DNA of 64,000 bases, from NCBI GenBank assembly GCA_027886175.1, contig JAJNNQ010000137.1, positions 35,512,001-35,576,000 on the forward strand, given 5' to 3'. Below, piece by piece: positions 23,901-38,900 of this stretch. Position 1 is the first letter of the stretch; each line of letters begins with the position of its first letter. The notes under the pieces were generated by a model, which was not told the DNA's origin, searched no databases, and saw nothing but the letters and a program-made list of their open reading frames with translations. Position numbers and translations under genes: made by a program. This stretch comes from Phylloscopus collybita (lineage: Eukaryota; Chordata; Aves; Passeriformes; Phylloscopidae).

Positions 23901-26900
23901 CACTGAAGACAGAGCTCAAGCAGTTCTCCCCAGGAACAAGTTATGCCTCTAGCAGTTCTTTTTTAATACTGTAAAGCAAACATTTGTATTGGCTTTTCTT
24001 TTGCATGTACATGGGCTGTGTATTCTCCATGTGCACTACAGCCAGCTAATCTGAATGGAACAAAAACATTTGTTTTTCCTCACATTTCTCTATGTACCAA
24101 CTCCTTCCAAATAAATATTCAACAGAAACCTCTTGCGCTATTAGGGAAAACAAATAAATCAAATTAATGAATTGATCTGAATGCCAGAAAGATCTATCAT
24201 TTCAGTGTTCTAAGAATATCCCACAAACAATTAAATGTTCGTGAAACAGAGGCAAGACTGATAAAATGATGAGTCTCTCTGGCGCCAGCAATGGGCCTGG
24301 CTGAAAGCCAGCACCAGGCTTAGCATTTAAAGCCCTACAGAAAGCATAAGTGACCCCAGAATGGATAAACTGAGGAAGAGCTTTCTGTAGCAGTTCACCA
24401 TGCTGAATGTTCCTTTAGCCTTTGGCTTCATTGCCTGGCTCAAACTCGCAGATGAATTACCAGAAGTATTTTGTGGGTCTTTACAACCCAGCAAAAATTA
24501 ACCAGACATTTCAATTCTGATTGAATGATTTTTGGCTTTGAAGTCAGTGTTCCTTGAAACTGATAAAAAGTGATAAGGTGATGGAGAGCTGAAAATTTCC
24601 CAGCACATCAATGGAAATGATACTGGTACCATGAAATCTATTTGTTATGCCATCTGTACCATTAGCTCCTTCAGATCCCAAAAATGGGCCATTCCACAAT
24701 GAAGCAGGAGGCCGAAATGATCTTCTGCCTTCACTGCCTGCTCCAGGTTGTGCCGTGAATTGGCCTGTGGTCAAGGGATCAAGAAACACAAGAGATTTCC
24801 AGGGCAGAATGGATAAAACATTATCTAGCTTTTGGGATGTACTAAACCAATTTGATATACTTTAAACTAGATTTACAGGCTTAAACTTTCTGGTAATGCA
24901 AATTATAGTAAGCAATGGGATTGAAGAAATTGGTTTTTTCTTTTAAGGAATTCTTAATTGCCCTCTGCTAGCAATGGTACTGTCCTTAAAGGTAGCTGAA
25001 GAAAGCCAAGATTATTATACTGTTGCAAAAAGGAAAAAAAATGACCCAAAGAGGCTGAGGAAATTGCTTTGCAGACACTGTGGGTGTTTTGCATCCATTG
25101 AAAATCACCCCTAGTAAAGAGGCATCACTTGTAAATATCCCCAAATTGGTATCAAAAACTCTTGAATGTAGGATGTAAGCAAACCTTAATATTTTAATAT
25201 GTACAATGCATTAATTACACACTTGTCAATTTTAATTTAAAAAGAAAAATCTGTGCTCCAGTTACTGAACTGAAACTTTAATCTCATTTGAAATGCTCTA
25301 GCCTTAGAGATTAAACTCTTTCTTCTATATCTTGACCTCCTTCCTCATTTCCTTTACTTAAATGGAGCCATCTCCCTCTTTCTCTGCCTTTTCCTCAGGA
25401 GGGGATGCCCTCTGAGTAATGGGCAGGGCAGAGCTTGCTGATGCACCCATGTAAGCTGAAAATAGAGATGAAACCCTAACACAGGATGCTACTGCAGGTT
25501 CCTTCTGTAATTTCACAGGGGAAACAGAAGAGTAAAATATCTAGGTTTGCTGAAAGGATTGCACGTCTACCATAGTAGAAAATTGCTGAATAATGTCACC
25601 CTTTAATTCTATGAGACTGGGGCAGCCATCACAAAAGGTGTTAGAGTTATGGACTGTTCAGTTCAAGCAGAGAGGGGCAAGCTACCTGTGACTCTGTGGC
25701 TCATACATACCCACTCTTTCCTGTAAGTACAGCTGGTCCTACAAATCACAACTGAGTGACTAACACTTCTATGGAGCCCTGTTCTTGCAATTAAATTCTC
25801 TTGTCTTCAGAATCCTGCCCCTTCTCCTTTCAAATGTAGTGTAAACTCAAGGATAACTCTGCTGCTTCACTCACTGATAACCTGCACGTAAGAACAAGCG
25901 CACAAATGCATAGGTGTTCTCCCATGCTGCAGAAGGTTGCAGAAGGTGTGTGATGGGACTACTTCACAGTAAAATGCCTTGAAACAGTGTCTGACAAACA
26001 GAAATTGTATTTTTTAATGTCCAAGTTTCTTATAAATCACATCAAATGTGTTTCAGGTACTTCACCTTCTCTTTACCATGAACCCTAACGTTCAGTCATG
26101 AATCAGGCTTCTTGTGAGGATCCTACAGTAGAGATCACGTGCCCTTTGCCTGAGGGTCATACCTCTTCAATGTGAATGTGGAAATCCAAGTATTCTGGCC
26201 ATTCCAAATAAAATACTTCACAGTTGTGTTTGTGTGTATTGTAGCTGAAAACAATGGCTGGATCACAATCAGCACTTTCTTGTTTGGTACACCCTGTTGT
26301 CTGACAAGGTAGAATGGAGGTATTGTGGACCTTTGGAGTTGAGACACGGTGCTTTTTTCTCTGTGAAAGTGGAAGAAATCTTAAATTCCATAAACATTTT
26401 GTTTTCTCAGACTATCACTGTAATTTACTTGCAATGATTAATGAAAACCTGGTTTTGGACATGGTGGTTTTACAGGTGTGTAACCAATTTGTGCGATTTT
26501 TTATCTTAGTACACAGAAAGGTTGGTGAAACACACATAAAATTCAGGAAACATAAATAGCTGTAAACCTGAGCATTAGATTCCACAAAAGGAAAAAAAAA
26601 AAATCATTTCAGTAAGTTGTTAGCTTCAGAGATAAAAGATACATCCTATATGCTGCAACTTGCAGAACTACCATCTTATGACTCAGGTAATACCTGCTTG
26701 TAAATACTAGTAATAATTCTTAGAGTCATAAGCAGTTAGTATAAATGATGACACATCAAGGAGACTTTTAAAGTGAGCTCTGTTGTTTTGTAACATCTGC
26801 CTGAAATCTATGAACTATGTTAGCTTTGGTTTACATTAAAGCAAAAAGAAGAGGATCAATTTAAACTGCTCACTGCAGGTAGCATCTTGGTTTGTGTGAC

Positions 26901-27689
26901 ATACTGTAATGGCTGAAAGAAAACAGTTTGGAGATAATATGGTATCCTCAGGAGTTCTAAAAGAACACATAAAGCTTCCAGTGTTGCACTGAGTGAGACA
27001 AATCTGTAAATAATGTGTGAGATTTTTCATGGAATAATACTGTAAGGTAGAACCATGATACTTCCAGTCATCTGCAGTTTGCCGTACTTGTTTTTCCTTA
27101 CTGCCCACAAAAGTGTAGATACGTCTCATGCAGTATTTAAAAATTGGTAATGTTTTCACAAGAGAGTTGTACTTACTACAAAAACAAAATGTAGTAATGC
27201 TGTATACCCTCGAATTTTAAAAAACCTAAAACATAATACCACCTAACAGAATTGGTGCTGCTTTTTTTTTAATCAAGAGGGAAATATTGTTTGCAGTTAC
27301 AACATTTTTTCAAGGTTATTTAAGTATTTGAGTGTTCTGTTTATTGTACTGATTATGACTTGCTTTGCCAAACCCAACAAATTTCAAGTCACTGCTTTGA
27401 TAGCCTACCATTCCTTCTGTTCGACATGTGGTTTTTCTAGCATATGGATGTAATATTTCATATTCCACTTCATACTTCTTGTTAAAACTCCAGTTCTTCT
27501 GCAAGTCTTGGTTCTTTCACCTTCTATCTGTTCTGCTATATCAAATCTGGCCCATTTATGACATGCCCAAGGCTGTCATAATAGTCTGTTCTAAATCCTC
27601 CTGTTAAACCCTTATTCAGATCTGGTGAGATTTTCTACATTTTTAAGAACTTAGCTATGTGTGTATCAACTTCTTTCACAAAGGGCTAG

Positions 27690-27693
<4 letters not shown>

Positions 27694-27726
<33 letters not shown>

Positions 27727-27811
27727 ACGCTTTTCTACCTAAATCTAGTACATACCATCAGTATAAAATGTGATGTCTTCCAGATGTTTTGATTTTTTTT
27801 TTTTTTTTTTT
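27694..27811. repeat. Opposed A30 and T19 tracts
   Basis: Thirty A (27694-27723) and nineteen T (27793-27811) are separated by 69 bp. They could pair as an inverted repeat. No element body is recognisable between them, so I describe only the tracts. Confidence 0.85.
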
Positions 27812-30800
27812 GCGATTGTTGAGCCAGTTCTATGACATCCCAAATGACAAAATCCAGAAATTCGTATTCTGAATACTTCCTTGTGGCATTACTTAAGGGC
27901 CTGATCCTGCAACATATTGAGCATGTCATGAAAGGTCATAAATGCCCTGAAATCCCACTGAACTCAGAACTTAAGAATTAAATTTGGAATCTGTGTAAGA
28001 TCTTTGAGCTTTCACAAGTTAAACTCTGGAACATTGGTAATGAGGATACTCTGGTTTGGAGACATATGTTACACATGGAATCGACAGTTGAGGAAATCAG
28101 TATATTTAGAACAGGAAATCCCATTATTACACATGCCAATTAGATCAAAATTCCCACTGAGAAAAAACACAGCTAGTTTAGGAAACATATTGGTTTCCAA
28201 TGGTCTTGATTCTTGAGCAAAAACATCTGCCACTAATGCTAATCATAGTAGAAAGAACATCCTAATTAAAAATGCATTTGACATCCAAAAGTTAAAACAA
28301 AGAGTCAGATTTTAAGCTTTTTTAATCACTTGGAAGAAAAAAGCATGTTATCCCTTACATGATGTCCTGATTCAGGACCAAAAGCCCATAGAATTCTTTA
28401 CCTTGACATGGACATACACTTTTTTCCCAATAAATGCAGAAATGAGTTGTGTATATTAACCTAATAAATTAAGTGAAAACCATTGTGCAGTGGAAGTTTT
28501 TTCCGCTTTCTTTTTTGCCTGTGTAGCTTTCACATACAAGGTGTAATTTTCTTGCCAACTGTCCAAATTGCTGCCTCTATGTGTATCATTTAATGGCATA
28601 TATTTTTGTGACACATATCTGAGTAGGAATAAATACTCCCGCCATTCTCAGAGATCGATTTTTTCAAGTGATCCACCAGAAACATACTTTCCAATCTTTG
28701 GTCCCTGAGATACTGTATCTATGGCAAATTTAGTCATTTGCTGACAGTTCACCCTGAAATATTTAGCAAGTGTTTATACAGAGCAGAAAGCGGCAGATTT
28801 TTACTCTTTAAACTCTTATGTGTTTGATCCATCTATCATTTGCAATTTCTCTGGTGACTGCAAAATGATCAGGGAAATGCCACCTGTGAATTTTCCCCCT
28901 GTACATTCTTCTCTTAGATGTGCATCATAAATATTTCAGCATTTATTTAAATGATGGCTGATGTTCAACATTCTGAGCTTCACTTGCTGGTAATTCCCTT
29001 GGTCTTCACCGATGTAAAATAGAAACAAAAAGTATGGTTATATTCAGTCTTTAGTTACCTCCCAGTTTTCCTGCATGTATTTTATGTAACCTAATCATTT
29101 TCTGAAGTAATTTCTAGAAATTACTGGATTTCACTATTGTCTACTTCATTATACAAGCCTGTCCAGGTTTTCTCTAAATGCTACCTTACATACTATGATT
29201 AAATATTATTCTGCACTATAAACCTTTCAAAAAAGTAGGAGCAAAAAATGGGATTTTATTAGAGTATGAGATTCGCAAGAACATAAGACTTTTTCTGGCA
29301 ATTTCCATTTCTAAAATATGGGAAACTAAATATACTTAATGCATCCAAAGCTTTCACTACAAATGGCTAGCTCTTTGGATTTGAGAAAGATTTTTACATT
29401 TCAGAAATGTTTCAGGCTGCATTTTCTAGAGTTTAAAATAGTTTGGGAAAGTACAGGTGACCTATGGTCCTTCAATTTTATCCCCGAGTTTCCTTCTCCA
29501 TCGCTTTCAAGCATGAATGCCTGACAACCTCTTTTTACAGTCTCTCCTTGCTGCATATTGGCAAGCTGGCAAATAGATAAAAATTTTAGGTGGTTTCCAT
29601 CATTCAACGTTTTTTTAGTTCCTAAAAGGAGGAAAAAATACTGTCCCAGAAGTAAAGTATTATAACATTTTACATTCAGCTATTTAGATTATCTGAGATT
29701 TTTAAATGTAATATATTACCAAAACATGATGTTACTTTTAACATTAGCATTGGACTGACTGTCCACAGAAAAGCAGGAAGGAAAGAAGCATCACTACATT
29801 TTACTAGAATAAAATTAATCTCTTCAAGTGCCTGAAACACACAAGCTGGGGATGTATTGTGTTACACTGGTAGAGTGACCTTGTACTACTGAGAGAATAG
29901 GAGCTCCTTCATGGCATCAAACTGCTGTAAAATTAACAAAGAATATAACAAGATGAGAAGTATAACTCCTAAAAAGGCAAAACCTCAAATCATTGACCCT
30001 GACCATCCCTCTGGTAGGAACATAGCAGATCAGCCATGCTGGTAACAGATGTGAGAAATATGATCTGCTTCCTACTAGAGAGTGGACTATGAAGGACTTA
30101 ATCAGTTTTCATTTCTTTTGAGGATATGGGAAGGCTTCTCTGGCAACTCAGTGAGAAATAACCCAGTGGTTTTTATGTGCTTATATATTGCTGCCTCCCT
30201 TCAGGTTGCAATTTTTATATGTAAAATGCTACATTTATGCAAGTACTTGCTAGCATGTCAAAAGTAGTATAAAATTGAAAACAAATAAGATTTTTTTCTC
30301 AAATTAAAGACATGTAATTTTTGTGTTTGCTGAGTGTTAGTTATGGATCCTTCTTTTGGATCCATAGGATCCATTTTAGCCTCTTTGTATTTTCTTTCCA
30401 GAGACTCTGTGTCTCACTTCAGAAACAGTGAGCTGCAGGATTTTTACAGACAGTGGTTATGTTTATGAAGCACTATGAGAGGGATACCTCCAGGAAGGAC
30501 TGTACAGTAGGATTGATTAGTATGTTTTCCAGAAAAAAATCAAGAAGAAGAAAGGATAGTACTTGTTGTTTCCATAAACAATTTGGGGTTTTTTCCCTAC
30601 ACTCTAATTTAAGGGGCAACATTCACTATTCAGGGTCACATTCTTGAGTCTGCCCATGTTGTTCACTATTCATGGTCTATTTGTTGTTCTTCCTAAATAC
30701 TCTCCAAACATATCTAATGAGACATGGCTGCCAGTCCTGTGCAGAAGTTACTGGACCCTCTGGTGGGTTGCCTTCTTTGACCACTGCTAGCAGAAACTAT

Positions 30801-32824
30801 AACCCAGCAAGTCAAACACAGATTCAGGGAGCAGCCTCACTAAAAAAAGACAGTGCTGTCTAGGTTGCTGTAACACAGTCACTTGGGGCTGTCAGTACCT
30901 GTAGAAGATCCTTATTCACCTACAGGCTAAACAGGACATCCTTAAGGATCCAAATGAGCACAAGACACCTATGCTTAGGCAACAGATTCTTTAAATACAT
31001 GTTCTCTCTTCTGCAAATCTTGTAGTAAGAAATTGAAAATTATTTTTTCAAGGATGTTAAATATCTAGCTTTTGCTTATGAAGAGAAGATGGCATAAACT
31101 CAAATACCAGAGAGGAAGGTGAACATAATTTTAGCCAAAGCCTGGATTTCTATCTTATACAGACCAACAGATGACTCTCCACTATATATGAATAGATTGC
31201 ATAGATAGATGGGTAGATTGGCTTTGAAGTACACAGTGCTCTTATGAAAAGACACTGTTGAACTTGTTTCACCTTTGAACCTGTTTCACTGAAGCAATCT
31301 ACTACTTGACCAGGGTCTGGCAGCCAAGGACCACAGCTAAATGTTGAGCCTCTGTCACTGATCCAACCCATCAAAAGACTTCCCACTTCTGGAAAACAAG
31401 CTTGCTCTGCTCATTCTTCCAATTTATGTCTAGTATTGGCCTTGCTGGACTCTGCTGGGTTGCCTCTCCAATGCTTCCACCGTTTTTAGCACATACATAC
31501 CTGGAAAGCTTTGGTAACTTGGGCACAGCAACAACTCGGGCTGATTCAACTCTCACAAGTCTCTCTTGTTCACATGGTTCAGTACACATGAGTCTGTAGA
31601 CAAGTCCAGTGCAGGGAGACTCAAGCTGGTCCTGTGTGAACCAGTTCAGGGCTGGAAATTATCACACTGACTAGGTTTCTTTGTGCCAGGGTGCTGTAAC
31701 ACCCAGATTGTCCTGGGAAACAGCTGATGTCAGTGATATTATATTGACTTAAAACAGACGAAAATCTAGTTCTTCATGTGTGATTGCAGAAAGAAAATAT
31801 GGAATAAAGTTTCAGAGGAGATTAAATGAATCTAGAATTTCAGCACACTTTAGAAGTCTTGCCAGACTTATTTATTTGATAGAGTACATTTTATCATAAC
31901 CAGAACATCTCTCATTCTTTTTCTAAAGAATATTTCATGGCAAAGAGAGTTTTATAGAACAGAAAAAGAAGAGACAGAACATCCATGACATCTGTCATAG
32001 ATTTCACTGTTGCCCTCTAAGTTACATGCAAAGGGTTCAGGCAATACTGTGGCTGACAGCAACATGTCTAAAATAAAATTTATGCTATACTTCAGTGGAG
32101 GAAAGAAGTTAGAGTTACAGATAACAGAAGTGCTAAACTCACAAATCAAAAAACCCAGCACAACAGCAATCATCTTCCACAATTAATTATATGCTCTTGA
32201 AATGTGAGATTGATCACATCTTCAAAGAATGGACACTGATGGGTCTCTTATGCAGCTAGTGTGCAATGCTCCAAAAATAGTAGCAACACTACTGCTGTGA
32301 TTGGCACCAGTGTCTTCACTGTCACTGATGCTCTCCTCTACTGCAGACTAGAGTTCTACTGTCATGATATTCCTTAAGAATTTATTGGTACCCATCTCCT
32401 CTTCTGGATGCTTTCATTATCCAAGAACAAATCCCAAACCCTTATTCCTATCCAGTAAGATCACATTCAGTGTTTTACTTACGAAGAAAAGTGTTGGAGG
32501 GAAAAAAAGATTTGTCGAAATGTTCCTGTTTCCGGTGAGGACTTAATTTAATTTATTGGGATACAAATGAAATTAAAGAAAACAGTATGTAGTGAGAGGC
32601 TTAAATTATAATAAAAAGTAAAAAGGGAAATTCCAAACCCCCTTTTTTTTAAAGCAGCCCCAAACCAGAGTTTGCATTCATCTCATCTAATCATCAATGC
32701 CTGTGTCAAAGCTCAATATTTGGACTTGTTTTTTCACCAGTGGGAAAGATAATAACTTAAACCAATGCAGAAATATATGCTGGAAGTTCTCTGGAGGAAA
32801 TAACTAACCAGTTCAGAACTGGCA

Positions 32825-32840
32825 GCAGCACTAGTGCTGC
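32825..32840. repeat. 16-nt perfect palindrome
   Basis: GCAGCACTAGTGCTGC is a perfect 16-nt palindrome lying 14 bp before the recognisable start of the CR1 fragment at 32855. No function is known to me. Confidence 0.85.
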
Positions 32841-32854
32841 CTCTGTCTTGAAAA

Positions 32855-32996
32855 GTCCCAGGAATGGAAGGCTAGGTAGGATGGGATTTTAAGAAACCTG
32901 TGCTAGTGGAAGGTGTCCCTGCCCATATCAGGAGATTGGAACTCGATCTTTAAGGCCTCTTCTAATACAAACTCTTCCATGATTCTATGATTCTGT
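32855..32996 (+). mobile_element. CR1 LINE 3'-end fragment with terminal repeats
   Basis: It contains the diverged end of the CR1 coding region (GGAATGGAAGGCTAGGTAGG), then CTAGTGGAAGGTGTCCCTGCC and GGAACTCGATCTTTAAGG. It ends with ATGATTCTATGATTCTGT, the (ATTCTRTG)n repeats that mark the true CR1 3' terminus. Only about 140 bp remain, a typical 5'-truncated copy. The strand is plus. Confidence 0.88.
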
Positions 32997-35900
32997 CAAG
33001 ATTCCACAATCTTTCTGGGAAGCTTGTGCAGTAGTTTCCAGAAAATGTCGCTTGTGTAGGTTTGTGGAATTAGGTAGCTCCTCCAACCTGTTCTAAGTGA
33101 TTACTACAGAATGAAGGAATGGCACCTCAAACTGGAAGCCCTCCAGGGATTTTGTCAGATGTGGGTGGCCAACATTTGATTTTTAGCAGGACAAAGCCTA
33201 TCCCAGTTAGGCATATTGTAGCACATTGTCTGTGAATAACTCAGCTCTCCTGATTTTAGATATTGAAAAGTTTGAGTGTTGAGTTTAAGACCATCACACA
33301 GACTCCTTCCTTGATCAGTGGAGAAATATTTCCAAACAGTAATTCATCCCATTCTAAAACAGATGCCTCCAGGGAGGGAAAAGCTGCCTTCAGGAAATTT
33401 GCCCTTTTTATCAGCTGTGGTGGGAGAGTAGGTGAACGATTTAGACAATAGGTGTACACCCCAGATTGCACATATTTAGGTATTTTCAAATCAGATAGAC
33501 CAAAAGTTAGGAACAAAAACTCCTCTTCCATCTACAGACATGTATACACGCACATATAAATCTCCAACAAACATTATAAATCCTGGTTATCGTATCATTA
33601 AAAGTTATTGCACTTTAACAATGTTTTTCCCCCACTGAAAAAAATCTTATGCTAAAATACTGCTCAGACCTCAATTTTCCAAAAATATTTCTCTAAAGAG
33701 ACAATAATGGAAATTAAATTCTTTGAGGTTTAATTTGTATTTTCTACTTTTCCCATTTGCGGGAAAAGTACCAAAGGCATAAATGGCTTCTCTCTGTAAT
33801 TATTTAGGATGATGCATAAATTTCTGAAGGAATTATATTTCAGTGTGTGTAGACAGTGTAGCTAAAATAATCCAGTGTGCAATGATACATAAACAATGCA
33901 TGCTGAGATTCATAGTTTTGTCTATATGTAAACATATAATTTAACTTTTTAACATTTAAAAATTCAACCAGAGAAACCAAATGCTTTTCTAGAAGCCTAT
34001 GTCACTCAACTGGGAATACTCTAGTTAAAGTAAGTGTATTTAATATAGCTTGTGAAGGTTTTTTGAAAGATTCACCAAGCAAAAACACAATCTATTACTT
34101 TTTTAATGAAAACATTACCATCCTCTTCATCTTAACTGCCCCATGACTGAATGGTGCTACTGCTATTTGCAGCCTCTGTCTCATTTAGTGAAAATAATGA
34201 AAAATACTTCAGTTTATTTTAGTTTAAATAAAACAGGACCAGTTCATGACTTCAAGGGTGGGAGTGGGGGAGAATTTCAATAGTTTCAGAAAAGCTTTTG
34301 GTAAAACAAACAACAGCAGCATGGCTGTGACACATCTGTTGTAGGCTGGAAATGCAGTAGTATCTAACTGATAATGCTCTTTTAAGGAAGCTCCCAACAG
34401 CATATATTTTATGACTCTAGTCCTGCTTAGTGTTCCTTTCCCTTTATGCCCAGTGTTTGTTCACATAAAATGAAGATGACTAGGTCAAACATAATTTTAA
34501 ATATTTTAAATTTTCCCTAAATAATTTTTTTGCCAATAGAGCAATAATTTTTTCCAGCTAATATGGACAAATAGACTGTGTGTAACCCCAGTCTTGGCTG
34601 GCAGTATGTAGCTTGGATTAATGACTGTTGATGGAAACAGGACATGCAGTAGCATCCCTTTCACAAACCATAAAGATCTGCTACTCAGTGGGATGAGCAA
34701 CAGAGTAAAACATTATTCCATGCAGTCATTTTAAATGGATGTAGCATTTTGGATGCTTATTTGTGGTGAGCAGTTGCCTGTATATGGTGTGACAAGCTCA
34801 GTCACTGACCACAGGACAAATCTGTGGTATATGCAAAACTACTCCGTAGACAAATGTCAACTCCCTTGGGCCTCTCCTTAAGCACAGTGGTAGTACCCAA
34901 GTCTGGGGGTACTGGGGGTTACTGGGGTTTGGCAGGTTGAACTCTTGTTTCAGACAGGTCTTCAGTGAACCATTCACCTTTATTCTAGGCCTCTTCAATG
35001 TATTTGGCCTGTAAATTAGTAGTAAAGATTTATCAGCCAGCCCTGCTAACCATGCACTGACAGAAAAACCACAAAATATTAAATTATTATATCCCCTTTT
35101 TTAACATTATTAAATAAATAGGTGCCTTCTGTCTTCCTGGTCTGCTTAAGTGTATGTTTTTCTCTATTTCTATGGTCAGAACAAACATCATAGCTGCAAT
35201 CTCTATCTTTTAGCTCTGAACAAGACATTAAAACAAGAGAGCCTTACTGCTCTCTGCAGCTACTTTTATCTCCTCCCTGCTAGACTTTCCTAGGGGTTTA
35301 CCAGAAACCTATCAAACAATACCACAACTACCCCTGAGCGTAGTAAAAACCAAAGGGCTGGCTGAAAAGCAGTAATTCCATCTCGTGAAACACACTGAGG
35401 TTTCAAAGCTTGTTCTAACAGGAACGAAACCACTACCTTCTTTTAAATTAGGTGGAAGGAAATAAATCTAACCCAGGAGACAAGCTGGAATATTATCTAT
35501 AACCTACAGATTGGTTGCTTGCCTTAGGCAAAAAAAGAGCCAGATTTGACTCTCAGCAAGGAGCCAGGCAGTGAAGAAATTAACTTTAAACTTCCCTTCT
35601 TCCAAGTGGTTGCTTTTCTCTCTCTCCCCTGAACCTGAGAATCTCAATCATCAAATTTTCAGAGAATACCAATACATTTTACAAAACATTTTATTTATAA
35701 TGAAATCACTGTCATGGAAGAAAAGCACTAATTGAAGCTTTGAAGCAAATACAGCTGCAGACAGCAAAATAAACTGCCCCTCAGAGGCTTGGCCTTCCAT
35801 TCTGCATGCGGTTGTCCATGTCAAAAGCCGTCATGGAAGGTTACTGGTTTCAGTCAGAGAGGCGTCAACATTTCAGGGCACACAGAATATTTGGGGCTTT

Positions 35901-38900
35901 TACAGGCATAAGTACTTTGAGATGCCAACTCCGCCCTCTGCCTTTCCTTACTTCAGATTTATGGTCAGCAAACCTAGCCACAAACGAGGGCTCTTTCAGC
36001 GAGGCAAGTATTCACACCTGATGTCTCAATACTAAAATACAGCCATACTTCCAGGCTTTAATTAATTTTTGACGACAGCTGCACAGGAGTTCCCAGCACT
36101 ACAAATCATTGGCCCTTTTGACAAAGTCAGGCTTGGTATTTTCACATTGTGTATCTCTGTTTTTTCCTCTCAAAAAGTACTGGTAAAATGGGATGACGAA
36201 TATGTTACAAGGTGAAGAAGAAAGCAAGAATATGGGATTCAAATTATCCACCACAAAATTCTATCATTCTAATAGAAATACAAAATTTACCTATCCTTAG
36301 CTGATGTCTTAGGGGGGGCATGATTCCCAGGTTCATTCAGTCTTCTTCATTTCTTTCCTAGAGTGTTCAAACCAGTCTTAACCTAATCTGATATTAAGAT
36401 AAAGATTTCAAAAGATACCAGAATATGTTGCCAGATGTAGGAAAAAAAGATCACTGTATTGTGACTGATGATAGTCAATATGAATTCCCAGCGTGTAATA
36501 AAGTATAAGCTTTTTTCCATGTAGTTTATTGAAACTTTTAGTCAGCTGTAAGAGTACAGTGATTGGAAACTGGGCTTTCACAACTCCAGCTGTTAAAAAT
36601 CTGTGTGGATGTTTTGGGAAACTGATTAGATCAAGAAGCCATGCATGTAAGGTGCTGCTACACTGAGGGTTTACAGACTGTCTGCATAATATTTGATTAG
36701 ATATAACACTACTTTTCTCCAAATCCGTTGTCTTATCTTATTTTTACTGTTGTCCTCTGATTTTGGTCAACACTCCCCATACCATTCAATTTGGACATGT
36801 TTTATCAAGAAAAAGTTCACATTTTTCTCTTGCACGTTTCATCAATAATCTAATTCAACACCAACTCCAGATTTACATCTTAAACAATTCCAGCAGCAAA
36901 CTTAAAATCTGTCACGTAAATCAAATTCCTTAATTTGCACTCTGAAATAAATAAAAAATAATTTTTCAGGATTTTGAGAAACAATTTTTCAAATGCAAAT
37001 AAAAACACAAAAATGGGATACAAGAAACAGAAAATACAGTATAGTGTCTTGTTAAAATCCTGTTTCGTTTTTCTAAAGTTTTGAACAATAATATTTGTCA
37101 GCAGAAATCTGTGAATAGATGTAGTTAATCCAAACTGTATTTTTAATTGGTCTGCTAAATACCTTGTGCTTTTATAATTAAGGAAGTTAAGGGTAGGAAA
37201 TATTTTTCCACCTTTTAAGGGGCTCATAAGGCTTTGTAATTCACAAAGACTGACAAGAATTTATACACATTTAATTTTTATTTAGTATTTAGCCTTTTTT
37301 CCAATATTCTAAAATCATCACATGTCTTTAACAGTTTTTAAATTATATCACATTCTAACATTAAATCAAAGTAAATTCCTGACCATTGGAGTTGTAAACA
37401 TAGAATTATCATGACCTGATGCATATTGTGGCTTTGATTTTAATATGTAAGTAAAACCACATTTGCTTCTTAGTCACCTTAGTAAACTTAGATAAAGTAG
37501 CCACTATGCCAGACTAGGTGTATTATGCCTCAGCCTAAAGATGATTCCTATCTCTTCGTGTTCACAGTTTATCTTAAAAGCATAATTTGTTTATAATTTT
37601 TTGTTTGTTTTTGAAATGTCCTCCTGCTGTCTATGTTATGCAATAGATTAATTGCTAATAAAAATGAGTTTGGCTCAGCCAAGATGGTAGTGAAGAAGTG
37701 GCTGTTGAGTTACCAGTGAAGGCTTTAATTCCCAGGCCTCCAGTCAACTGTGATTTAGCAGATTAAAGAGGTACATTGCTCAGTATTGATGAAAGATGGG
37801 AAAAGGTCATACATAAAATGTCTTCTTTCCTCTTTCTAATGTGAACACCTCATATGCAATTGATAGGTCTTCAAATGCTGAGAAATACAGTGACAGGACA
37901 TCACAAACCCTTAGCTCCCTTCTAAACAACCTTCATCAACCATAACCAGGTTATGTGCAAGCTTCCACATTTAGAAGTGGCTGCCTTGTTTAGTGCACAG
38001 TATCAGTGCATCAGTCCTGTTTTGCAGGAGTGTACAATAGCAAGGTGGAGTATCCAAACTCCAGCTGAACCTTTTCAAGCAGGAGGAACCTGTGTTTTTC
38101 TCAGTTGGCAGGCCTAGCATATCCTTGTGCATACTTGGGGAACACCACCAGTACAGCTGTGTTGGCTGCCAACCATGAACTGCCTAATTCACAGGAGAGG
38201 GTTGATGAACTCTCTTGGATTCAGTTTAAACATGAGCTTAAGTAAAGTCAGTGGTGCTTAAACATATACAGAAAGCTTAGCATGTGTTGGCAAAACAAAG
38301 AGAGTTACAGGAGAAGAATTTAATCTTTTCTACTGCCTTCTTCTTTGGCTTCTCAACATTCAACTAGGTGGGTCCAACAATACCTTCAGAATTTTTGGCC
38401 AACTATTCCTCTCTTGGAGAAAGTTCACATTTATTTTGTTTTCATTGCCACATCAGAGTAGTCAAATTTGAAATGGCGAAGTACTGCATGAAATGAAATT
38501 TCCTTCTTCTGCTCGGTTCTAATAATGACTTAAGAGTTGAGTTTTAAGTAAAAGGTAATTATACTTGTATTAAACTAAGTGAAATTTGTTAACAACACTG
38601 AAGAGTCAGACTAGAAATTGTGTTTCTTCATGCTGCCCAAATGGGTAATAAAATGCTATTATTTCTCTTTCAAAGTGATGTCTTTTTTCCCACTCATTTA
38701 TGTGGTATCCCATTATATGTTCCCTGAATGTGCACAGCAGGGTCATTCTGCTGAAATATTCTTGCCATGAAATTCCATGAAAATTCACACTTATCTACAA
38801 CATAAGTATTGCTCTCACTCTTAGCTAAAAATTCAGTATTTAGTGCTTTTCTCTGATGAAAGTAAAGAGACTTGTGATGTGAGGAGAATATGTTGTTGCT

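Larger units (their letters stand above)
17986..32854. other. Long intergenic stretch, no gene seen
   Basis: About 15 kb of AT-rich sequence with no supported gene, RNA or complete mobile element. It includes A30 at 27694-27723 and T19 at 27793-27811, and a (GTTTT)n patch near 18685-18710. There is also a TATGGATCC/GGATCCATA inverted repeat at 30342-30366. All open frames are under about 110 codons, lack recognisable domains, and occur about equally on both strands. Confidence 0.6.

Noticed and set aside
24960..24969. CTCF-like core on the minus strand (AGCAGAGGGC)
   Set aside because: The degenerate 10-bp core is expected about twice in 64 kb by chance, and the flanking CC is missing.
33001..33180. 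Possible antisense CR1 after the 32.9-kb fragment
   Set aside because: The resemblance is limited to a few words such as CCACAATCTTTCTGGG. Too diverged to call without an alignment.
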